Both the position numbers and the translations under genes were made by a program. From assembly GCA_012026855.1 (NCBI GenBank), contig VEOV01000074.1, forward strand, positions 1 through 11,927: DNA of 11,927 bases, in the 5' to 3' direction. The notes under the pieces were generated by a model. The model saw nothing but the letters and a program-made list of their open reading frames with translations. It was not told where the DNA came from and searched no databases. Source of the stretch: Geobacter sp. (GTDB lineage Bacteria; Desulfobacterota; Desulfuromonadia; Geobacterales; DSM-12255). Below, piece by piece: positions 6,403-11,927 of this stretch; position 1 is the stretch's first letter, and every line of letters starts with the position of its first letter.

Positions 6403-7653
6403 ATGAATAAAGATATCAATCTGACCAAGTCGATCATTTGCAGTTGCCTGCTCATTGCCGACCTCTTGCTAGGTGGCTGCTCATACAATGGGAAAGTATT
6501 GGCAGAGCCGAACAGTACAGACATCACCAGCAAACAACCAACACACACTCTGATGATCGACGGCACCACTGTGACGGGCAGGAAAATCACCATCAAGCCT
6601 GATGAAGTATCCCTTAGCGTGGATTACGGCGATGCCCTCCTTGAGTCGATCCAGCACCAACTGAAAGACATTTATAAGGAAGTTTTTGTAATCAAGACGG
6701 TTAAAGAGATCAAACCCCATGATTTTTTGATGCGGATTGACAACGCCATTGACAGCACCTGCAACAGCCCTACCTGTAATCTGCTCTCCCGGACTGCTTA
6801 TCGGATTTACGACAGCTCTGGCAACAACATCACAAATGAAAACCTGACTGATGATTTTAAGTGGGTCAAGCCGGCAAGCGTGCGAACCTTGAACCTGCTT
6901 ACCGGGCTGACACTGTTCATAACCGCACCGATTACCTACCCGATATCGGTCAATATTGCCGGTAATGAACTAAGAGATGAAGTTGGCAGATCCAACGAAA
7001 GAGTGGCGGCCAAAATAGCCAATTCACTTTTTATCACCATGGGCAGCAGGCTGGAGAACAGGCCGCAAAATGCCATCGGCTCCAGTAAGCCATTCAGGGT
7101 CAAATCACCCTATGACAACCTGCTGGACGGTGTCGTGGTTGTCAGAACAGAGAAATCAACCGGCACCGGCTTTCTGGTGAACAGCTCGGGCTTCATAGTC
7201 ACCAACGCCCATGTGGTGGAGGACGAAAAGGAAGTGGGCCTGCAGTTCAGGGATGGCACTGCAATCAGCGGACTGGTGGTGGACCGGGACAAGACGGCAG
7301 ACCTGGCTTTGATTAAATGTGACGTCAAAAAAGGCGTCAAATTAACCCTGGGCAAACTGGAGTCTGCTGGAGCAGGCACAAACGTTATCTCCATCGGCAC
7401 CCCTAAAGCTCTTGACTGGTCGGTGAGCAAGGGGATTGTCAGTGCTGTCCGGGAGAAAAACGGCATCATCCTGATCCAGACCGATGCCGCTGTCAATGCC
7501 GGCAATTCAGGCGGTCCGCTGATCAACATTGACAACAATGAGGTTATCGGTGTGATTACTTTTGTCCTGCGAGGAGACAATGTTGAGGGGTTGAACTTTG
7601 CTGTCAGTGCTGAGCAGATTTTGAAGTCGTTTCCCTATCTGAGCGTGAAGTAA
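6403..7653 (+). CDS. Lipoprotein with trypsin-like (HtrA-type) serine protease domain, no PDZ
   Basis: A 416-residue predicted lipoprotein. A signal peptide ends in lipobox LLLGGC, making C26 the lipidated residue. Residues about 235-410 form an S1C trypsin-like domain with the whole catalytic triad: H270 in TNAHVV, D300 in TADLALI, and S369 in GNSGGP. GTGFLVNSSGFIVTN leads into the histidine, as in DegP/HtrA proteins. The protein ends just after this domain, so the PDZ domains of DegP, DegQ and DegS are missing. The roughly 200 residues between C26 and the protease are not ones I can assign. They include two close cysteines (C120, C125) and a hydrophobic stretch at about 162-187, which could be a membrane segment or simply buried. 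GAGG lies just before the ATG. The gene stands alone between two hairpins. It is likely an envelope protease; its substrate is unknown. Confidence 0.88.
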   Translation: MNKDINLTKSIICSCLLIADLLLGGCSYNGKVLAEPNSTDITSKQPTHTLMIDGTTVTGRKITIKPDEVSLSVDYGDALLESIQHQLKDIYKEVFVIKTVKEIKPHDFLMRIDNAIDSTCNSPTCNLLSRTAYRIYDSSGNNITNENLTDDFKWVKPASVRTLNLLTGLTLFITAPITYPISVNIAGNELRDEVGRSNERVAAKIANSLFITMGSRLENRPQNAIGSSKPFRVKSPYDNLLDGVVVVRTEKSTGTGFLVNSSGFIVTNAHVVEDEKEVGLQFRDGTAISGLVVDRDKTADLALIKCDVKKGVKLTLGKLESAGAGTNVISIGTPKALDWSVSKGIVSAVREKNGIILIQTDAAVNAGNSGGPLINIDNNEVIGVITFVLRGDNVEGLNFAVSAEQILKSFPYLSVK

Positions 7654-7707
7654 GGCCACCGGACCATCGGGCGAGATTAACTTTGCAAAAGTTCAGCGCA
7701 GTCTAAC

Positions 7708-7727
7708 AGCCCTGGGAGATCAGGGCT
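7708..7727 (+). terminator. Hairpin after the protease gene, weak terminator
   Basis: AGCCCTG (7708-7714) and CAGGGCT (7721-7727) pair perfectly around loop GGAGAT. The following AATTTATT is T-rich but not a proper T-tract, so termination may be poor. It lies between convergent genes and is related in sequence to the ssrA terminator (17 of 20 positions match). Confidence 0.45.
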
Positions 7728-7790
7728 AATTTATTGATGAGGCGGCAATTTGCAGCCATGAATTGGAGCGCAGTAGGCAAAAATGTCTTG

Positions 7791-8009
7791 TCAGCCCCGG
7801 GAAAGTATCTCCCCTCTGACGTGCTGGCAGGGAAACAGATCCAGCGGAATATCGTCTTCGCCACGTGACATGAAAAATACAAAGCGGGCGCAATGGTGAT
7901 TACCTGTCAAGCAGTAGGTTGACTCCATAAAGTGTGTGGTGGCCGGCAATTTTTTTGCCTGTTGCTCGAAGAAGGCAACACACTGGTCGAACCGCTCACA
8001 TCTCGTCAT
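7791..8009 (-). CDS. Small cysteine-rich protein of unknown function
   Basis: A 72-residue predicted cytoplasmic protein with no signal peptide or membrane segment. Five cysteines are present: C4 and C10 (CERFDQC), C33 (YCLTGNHHC), C40 and C61 (LFPCQ). The layout C-x5-C, about 22 residues, then YC-x6-C followed by AR and PLDLFP resembles small uncharacterised Cys-containing proteins I associate with Geobacter and relatives, so I regard it as a real gene; the resemblance is from memory. C4, C10, C33 and C40 could bind zinc or an iron-sulfur cluster, but that is inference. An AAGGGG ribosome site precedes the ATG, and a plausible promoter lies at 8032-8059. It is convergent with the protease gene and divergent from the AI-2E transporter gene. 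No function can be assigned. Confidence 0.65.
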   Translation of the reverse strand: MTRCERFDQCVAFFEQQAKKLPATTHFMESTYCLTGNHHCARFVFFMSRGEDDIPLDLFPCQHVRGEILSRG

Positions 8010-8031
8010 GGCTGGCCCCTTTTAAAATATT

Positions 8032-8059
8032 TTAATAATGCGCCAATTGATTATGACAA
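8032..8059 (-). promoter_or_regulatory. Possible promoter of the small cysteine-rich gene
   Basis: On the minus strand TTGTCA (8059-8054) precedes TATTAA (8037-8032) by 16 bases in an A/T-rich stretch. The leader would be only about 16 bases. The -35 match is good, the -10 match moderate. Confidence 0.4.
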
Positions 8060-8128
8060 AGGTTGGCAACTTTTCAAGCTGCCCGGCAAAAATTCATGCC
8101 ATATCAGCATAAAAATCAGCCCCATCCA

Positions 8129-8156
8129 TTGATTATCGGCATTCGGCTGCTATTGT
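8129..8156 (+). promoter_or_regulatory. Possible promoter of the AI-2E transporter unit
   Basis: TTGATT (8129-8134) and TATTGT (8151-8156) are separated by 16 bases, about 22 bases ahead of the ATG, giving a short leader that still contains the GGAG ribosome site at 8170-8173. Confidence 0.42.
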
Positions 8157-8178
8157 TTAAATCACTCCCGGAGAAGCT

Positions 8179-9261
8179 ATGAACAAAGTAACTCTGTCAA
8201 CCGATGTCACCCGCATTACTCTGGCGGTGATCCTCATCGCCATCCTGATAGCTGCCTGCTTCTGGATCATGAAGCCGTTTCTGTCGGCCATCATCTGGGC
8301 CGCCATGATAGTAATTGCCACTTGGCCTCTCATGCTCACTATCCAGGAAAAACTGGGTAAGAAGCGCTGGCTGGCTGTTGTTGTCATGACCCTGTTCCTG
8401 TTGCTGATACTCATCGCTCCTTTGACGCTGGCCGTAAGCACGCTGATTGACAAGGCTCAGCAACTGGCGTCCAACAGTCAAATATTGACGGAACTAAGAA
8501 TTCCCCCGCCGCCTGACTGGCTGCTGAATCTCCCCCTAGAGGGGCCCAGACTTGCCGGTTGGTGGCAGGAATATGCTCACTTGGATCAATACCAGTTAGC
8601 CCAGCGGCTCATGCCCCATTCTCAGAAGATCATCAGCTGGTTTCTTGCCCAGGCTGGCAGCGTCGGCATGATGATTGTTCACTGTCTGCTGACCGTTATT
8701 ATCTCGGCCATTTTCTATGGGCACGGCGAAGCTGCCGCTGATGGGATCAGACGTTTTGTCAGGCGGATTGCGGGTAAATCCGGAGAGGATGCTGCCGTTC
8801 TGGCTGCCAGAGCAATCAGAGGGGTAGCAATCGGCATAGTCGGCACTGCCCTGGTGCAGACGTTTCTTGGTGGGGCGGGTCTATTGATCGCCGGGATACC
8901 GGCAATAGCGATACTGTCTGCTGTTCTCTTTCTGCTCTGCGTGGCCCAGATTGGCCCTGCACTGGTTCTTATTCCGGTAACCATTTGGCTCTTCAGCCAG
9001 GGCCAGACCAGTATGGGTATTTTCATGCTTGTCTGGACGGTTTTTGTCTGCACCATTGATAATTTTGTCAGGCCAATGCTCATTAAAAAAGGGGCTGACC
9101 TGCCGCTGCTGCTAATTTTTGCCGGTGTTTTAGGTGGATTGGTCTCTTTCGGCATTATCGGCCTGTTCATTGGGCCAGTAGCGCTGGCAGTCACCTATAC
9201 TCTGCTCAAGGAGTGGGTTGCTGCCGGCGAGCAGGTCGAACAGCTGGAGATTTCCGGATGA
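8179..9261 (+). CDS. AI-2E family (YdiK/PerM-like) inner-membrane transporter
   Basis: A 360-residue polytopic membrane protein of the AI-2 exporter (TqsA/YdiK/PerM) superfamily, of usual length. Hydrophobic segments lie at about 13-31, 34-53, 64-88, 157-180, 212-240, 241-270, 277-293 and 308-343, with a hydrophilic region between the third and fourth. The C-terminal DNFVRPMLI...LPLLLIFAGVLGGLVSFGIIG (294-328) and GLFIGPV are the family's most recognisable part. The N-terminal PFLSAIIWAAMIVIATWPL (33-51) points to the YdiK branch. Members include autoinducer-2 exporters and Na+(Li+)/H+ antiporters, so the substrate is open and quorum sensing should not be assumed. GGAG precedes the ATG. It is first of three plus-strand genes; the next begins 16 bases after its stop. 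Confidence 0.88.
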   Translation: MNKVTLSTDVTRITLAVILIAILIAACFWIMKPFLSAIIWAAMIVIATWPLMLTIQEKLGKKRWLAVVVMTLFLLLILIAPLTLAVSTLIDKAQQLASNSQILTELRIPPPPDWLLNLPLEGPRLAGWWQEYAHLDQYQLAQRLMPHSQKIISWFLAQAGSVGMMIVHCLLTVIISAIFYGHGEAAADGIRRFVRRIAGKSGEDAAVLAARAIRGVAIGIVGTALVQTFLGGAGLLIAGIPAIAILSAVLFLLCVAQIGPALVLIPVTIWLFSQGQTSMGIFMLVWTVFVCTIDNFVRPMLIKKGADLPLLLIFAGVLGGLVSFGIIGLFIGPVALAVTYTLLKEWVAAGEQVEQLEISG

Positions 9262-9277
9262 ATCAGGGGAGGGTAAT

Positions 9278-9583
9278 ATGAGGAAAGTTATCGAGGCGTT
9301 AAGCTGGCTGACTCTTTTCCTGCTGCTGATTTTTATTTCAGGCTGCTCAGTCTACTACGCTGTCAGGGATACACACTCTGACAAAACTTATTACACCACT
9401 GAAATTGTTGAGACTACTGCCGGCGCAGTCAGCTTTATTGATGAAAAATCGAAAATGACCGTTACCGTATCCAGCCCGGAGGTCAGTAAGCTGGATAGCG
9501 CCGAGTACAAGGCAGCACTATCGGCGGCTCCTGCTTCGAAGGTGAAACCGGTTGGCATCCGTAACAGGGATGAAGCAAATTGA
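9278..9583 (+). CDS. Small predicted lipoprotein, 101 aa
   Basis: A short exported protein whose signal peptide (about 1-22, core LTLFLLLIFI) ends in ISGC, making C23 the likely lipidated residue. The mature part of about 79 residues starts SVYYAVRDTHSDKTYYTTEI. It is rich in Thr, Ser and Val, with beta-strand character in the first half and Ala/Lys in the second. I do not recognise the family. The ATG at 9278 is chosen over in-frame starts further upstream because GGGGAGGG lies just before it and only this start gives a proper signal peptide. It begins 16 bases after the AI-2E gene, so the two are very probably co-transcribed. Localisation is likely the periplasmic face of the inner or outer membrane. 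Confidence 0.75.
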   Translation: MRKVIEALSWLTLFLLLIFISGCSVYYAVRDTHSDKTYYTTEIVETTAGAVSFIDEKSKMTVTVSSPEVSKLDSAEYKAALSAAPASKVKPVGIRNRDEAN

Positions 9584-9632
9584 GTTGTTGTCACAGGAAG
9601 GATATTGCTAATTTATTCAAGGAGGGAGCACA

Positions 9633-10214
9633 ATGCCAGTTAGATTTGGTGCACTGATTGCCATGTTTACCGTTGTTATGCTCGGGAGCGGCTGCGTCTC
9701 TACGTGAACATATCAGGCGAAGGAGCAGGAAAGACAGCAGTTATCCAAAAGTCTTGAAGAAAGCAAAACCACCATCAGTGAAATCAGTGATAAAAATGCC
9801 AGGCTGACAACAGAGGCTGAAACCCTTGGCGGGAAAGTGAAGAAGCTTGATGGTGAAGTTGCCGCTTTGAAGGAAGAAAATAGTAAACTGAAAGATGAGA
9901 GTTCCCGGCTCAGGGAAGAAAATACCAAGCTTAAGGAAGCGGTAAAGCCTGACAATCTCCTCAAGTCCCTGGCCAACTCCATGGCAGAGCTGCAACGTGA
10001 GAATTCCAAACTGAAACTTGCACTGGAAGATGCCGGCAAAGCAGCCAAGCAGAGTTCCGAACCTCTCAGGATAATGCCGGACTTAGCCAAACCTGCTCCG
10101 GTTGAAGAGAAAAAGGTGGAAGACAAGCCTGCTCCGGCCAGCAAAACTGAAACACTGCAGCCAGAGCCGGCAGCAGCAGAGCAGAAGGCCCCTGAGGCTC
10201 CTGCCGAGCCCTGA
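9633..10214 (+). pseudogene. Coiled-coil lipoprotein frame interrupted by in-frame TGA
   Basis: A GGAGGG ribosome site and ATG open a frame encoding a signal peptide, MPVRFGALIAMFTVVMLGSG, with a possible lipidated C21. It stops at TGA in codon 25 (9705-9707). The same frame then runs without another stop to 10214. The downstream part is a long charged coiled coil (about 30-150) with leucines at heptad spacing, for example VAALKEENSKLKDESSRL, then an Ala/Pro/Glu tail. Signal peptide and coiled coil clearly belong to one Lpp-like or spacer-type envelope lipoprotein of 193 codons. Explanations are a recent nonsense mutation, a sequencing error, stop readthrough or, least likely, selenocysteine; I see no convincing hairpin after the TGA. 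A GTG at 9837 could start a shorter cytosolic form, but its ribosome site is poor. It lies 49 bases after the small lipoprotein gene. Confidence 0.7.
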
Positions 10215-10236
10215 TAGCTGCCTTGTTGATTCGATA

Positions 10237-10269
10237 AAAAAAGCCCTCTGCAATGCCGAGGGCTTTTTT
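10237..10269. terminator. Bidirectional intrinsic terminator between convergent units
   Basis: AAAAAAGCCCTC (10237-10248) and GAGGGCTTTTTT (10258-10269) form a perfect 12-bp stem with loop TGCAATGCC. With A-run and T-run on opposite sides it can end transcription of the plus-strand coiled-coil lipoprotein unit and of the minus-strand slp gene. Confidence 0.92.
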
Positions 10270-10287
10270 ATGGGCTGAGGACTTGCC

Positions 10288-10845
10288 TCATTTGGGAAGA
10301 TTAATTGGCATGGATGGCCGCTGCAGGAACGGCTCATAGCCATAGCCATAACTATTTGGATCGTACTGTGGAGCTGAAACAGGATATTTGCAGTTGAAAT
10401 CGCCGGTCGAACCTTTCCAGAGATACCAATCACGCATCTGCAGCAGCGGGTAAGTGTAATCCATATTCTCAAGCCGCTGACTCTTTTTCCCCTTTATTTC
10501 GCCGACCAGAGAGATAAGTGCACCTCTCCTGAAGACCAGCGGGTCAAGGAAGCTTTCAGTTGCTGCCAGAAATCTGCCATAGGAGAGGAAAGAGTCTTCC
10601 GGAAAGGAAGAGGAGGTCAGATCAAACTGCACAATTTCCAGGTAAGAGCCGTCAGCGCTGTTGGTTACATTGGCTATTCTGCCCCCGAGCATGATGGTTT
10701 TACCGATATAATTTTCCGGAGCGGCCTTCACTGCCTTGAAAGAAGCATCAGTGTTGATCATCTTCCTGGTCTGCTCACTGAATATGGGGGTGCAGCCGTT
10801 TATGGCAATAAACAGCATAAAAATGATCAGTTGTGCCCGTTTCAT
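10288..10845 (-). CDS. Slp-family outer-membrane lipoprotein
   Basis: A 185-residue predicted lipoprotein. The signal peptide ends in AINGC, so C18 is the likely lipidated cysteine. The mature part follows the Slp (starvation-inducible lipoprotein) pattern: NYIGKTIMLGGRIANV (45-60), a segment ending in ATESFLDPLVFRRGALISLVGEIKG (about 94-118), and a YPLLQMRDWYLW motif (about 131-142). In enterobacteria Slp is an outer-membrane lipoprotein raised in starvation and acid stress; the role in this lineage is not established. The last 40 or so residues are Pro/Tyr/Asn-rich. The ATG is preceded by GGAGG. It follows the beta-barrel gene by 38 bases on the same strand, so the two may share a message ending at the 10237-10269 terminator. 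Confidence 0.82.
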   Translation of the reverse strand: MKRAQLIIFMLFIAINGCTPIFSEQTRKMINTDASFKAVKAAPENYIGKTIMLGGRIANVTNSADGSYLEIVQFDLTSSSFPEDSFLSYGRFLAATESFLDPLVFRRGALISLVGEIKGKKSQRLENMDYTYPLLQMRDWYLWKGSTGDFNCKYPVSAPQYDPNSYGYGYEPFLQRPSMPINLPK

Positions 10846-10883
10846 AGTGGCCTCCGGTAAGTTTTACTTAATTATAGCAACAG

Positions 10884-11927
10884 TTAAAGGTTTGCATAGA
10901 TGGTAAAGTAGATCTGGTCTGAGCCAAACTTTGAATTGAAACCATGGGCATAGCCGAGTGCCGGTGTAATTCTCAACCAGTAGCCAAGTGACACATCCAT
11001 TCTGACTTCAACTCCGGCGCCAACCATGATATCAGCAGCCCTGAACGACCGGCGGCTGCTCCAGGTCTCTCCGGCATCGGTAAAGAGAGCACCGTGTAGT
11101 TTCTCATAGAACAGTGGTGCTGTGCCGGCGCCGCGCAGCAGATAGGAGAGGGGGAGACGGTACTCCAGCGTGCCGGTTGCTACTCTGGAGCCATTGGTGA
11201 ACATGGAGTCGTAGCCGCGGATGCCGTATGGGTTGAGAAAGGAAGGGAGTCCGCCAATCTGATAAAAACCCTGGGGTGACTGCACGCCATCGGCAAAGCC
11301 GCCCTGAAGCTGTGCCATCAGGTTGTGGTGTCCGCCCAGCGGGATAAGCTCCTGCCATGAAGCTGAATATTTGCGCGTTTCAATAGCGCTTCCTGTAGCC
11401 GGGCCGAAGTACTCGAACTTGAAGCCTGCACTGCGCCCCTCTTCTGCAGTGATTGACCAGGGGTAACGGTATCTGTCAGTGAAGTCGATGCCTGCAAAGA
11501 GGCTGTCGCGTCTACCTTCGAAGACCCTGCTGCCGTCAAAAGCCAGCAGCGAGCCGGAGCTGAGAGCCCTGTCATCGCGCAGATGATAGCCGGCCGAGAC
11601 TGAATAGCCCGAGTCCTGCGAGAACAGCGGGGAAGACAGCTGGGCAATCAGACCGCTTTCATTTTCCGTATAATCACCTGTGGTGAGCAGATTGGAATAG
11701 GTCAGCGGCAGCGAATAGCCGTGAAGGGTAAGCGTCGGGATATGTCTGCCATACTGATAGAGGGTGTCAAAATACGCCCGGTCGAAAGCGGTGCCGTACA
11801 GCAGCCTGGCAAGGTAGCTGTGGCGTCCGAGGAGATCCTGGCCGGCGGTCATTACCCCGATGGCGCTGCTATTACCTCTTTCCGGGATAATCGACGGCAG
11901 CCAGAATTTCGGCAGCAGTGTGGCAAC
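10884..11927 (-). CDS. C-terminal beta-barrel of a surface protein (Omp85-like), N-terminus beyond window
   Basis: The frame is open to the right edge, so 347 C-terminal residues are visible and the true start is outside. The ATG at 11852 is internal, because the frame continues upstream as VATLLPKFWLPSIIPERG. The visible part looks like a 12-16-stranded outer-membrane barrel: alternating hydrophobic/polar strands, abundant Gly, Tyr and Ser, no cysteine, and a C-terminal strand IYFTIYANL. GIRGYDS, followed by LEYRLPL and LFTDAGETW, matches the Omp85/D15 surface-antigen barrel, where RGY/RGF marks the conserved loop. The PKFWLPS...DLLGRHSY junction suggests proteins in which a TolB-like WD40 propeller precedes such a barrel; that missing half is inference. 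It lies upstream of slp, 38 bases apart. Confidence 0.75.
   Translation of the reverse strand, partial: VATLLPKFWLPSIIPERGNSSAIGVMTAGQDLLGRHSYLARLLYGTAFDRAYFDTLYQYGRHIPTLTLHGYSLPLTYSNLLTTGDYTENESGLIAQLSSPLFSQDSGYSVSAGYHLRDDRALSSGSLLAFDGSRVFEGRRDSLFAGIDFTDRYRYPWSITAEEGRSAGFKFEYFGPATGSAIETRKYSASWQELIPLGGHHNLMAQLQGGFADGVQSPQGFYQIGGLPSFLNPYGIRGYDSMFTNGSRVATGTLEYRLPLSYLLRGAGTAPLFYEKLHGALFTDAGETWSSRRSFRAADIMVGAGVEVRMDVSLGYWLRITPALGYAHGFNSKFGSDQIYFTIYANL

Noticed and set aside
7932..8132. 66-residue plus-strand open frame
   Set aside because: It overlaps the small cysteine-rich gene antisense, has no good ribosome site and shows no family features.
8179..9261. Calling the transporter a quorum-sensing autoinducer-2 exporter
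   Set aside because: The superfamily name covers several substrates, including cations; nothing here indicates AI-2 transport.
9705..9750. Selenocysteine insertion at the in-frame TGA
   Set aside because: By eye no stable hairpin with the expected spacing follows the TGA, and a Sec residue makes little sense next to a lipid anchor.
9713..10144. 143-residue minus-strand open frame opposite the coiled-coil lipoprotein
   Set aside because: It is a Ser/Leu/Phe-rich mirror of the coiled-coil coding strand, without a ribosome site or recognisable domain.
1..11927. CRISPR array, insertion sequence or transposase
   Set aside because: No regularly spaced repeats, transposase motifs or terminal inverted repeats were seen anywhere in the window.

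Overview
The window looks like chromosomal DNA from a Geobacter-like deltaproteobacterium (Desulfuromonadales). The basis is the gap-pgk-tpiA-secG order, a purB gene beside a YycJ-type hydrolase, the density of small lipoproteins, the moderate GC content and a one-piece tmRNA. The lineage is inferred from general familiarity, not from a database match. Most of the window is core genome in good condition.

Layout. Positions 1-1793 (minus strand) hold a two-gene unit: a YycJ/WalJ-type metallo-beta-lactamase-fold hydrolase followed 19 bases later by purB, which runs off the left edge. A divergent intergenic region (1794-2057) carries a good sigma-70-type promoter for each direction. Positions 2058-5525 (plus strand) are a lower-glycolysis operon, gap-pgk-tpiA, followed by secG. 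A compact hairpin with a T-tract sits between gap and pgk and probably lets gap be made in excess. Next come two stable RNA genes: a tRNA-Leu(GAG) with its own promoter and terminator (5613-5699), and the tmRNA gene ssrA (5888-6245; tag ADNYDYAVAA) with a strong terminator.

The right half is more accessory and envelope-centred. It has a lipoprotein with a trypsin/HtrA-like protease domain but no PDZ domain (6403-7653) and a 72-residue cysteine-rich protein on the minus strand (7791-8009). A plus-strand unit follows: an AI-2E-family (YdiK-like) membrane protein, a 101-residue lipoprotein, and a coiled-coil lipoprotein reading frame interrupted by an in-frame TGA. A strong bidirectional terminator separates these from a minus-strand pair: an Slp-family outer-membrane lipoprotein and the C-terminal beta-barrel of a larger surface protein that enters from the right edge.

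Functionally, the left half covers purine synthesis, triose-phosphate metabolism, protein secretion and ribosome rescue. The right half is almost entirely exported or membrane proteins. I did not find a convincing new multi-gene system. The items most worth a second look are the in-frame TGA in the coiled-coil lipoprotein, the small cysteine-rich protein, the unassigned N-terminal region of the lipoprotein protease, and the related hairpins on either side of that protease gene.
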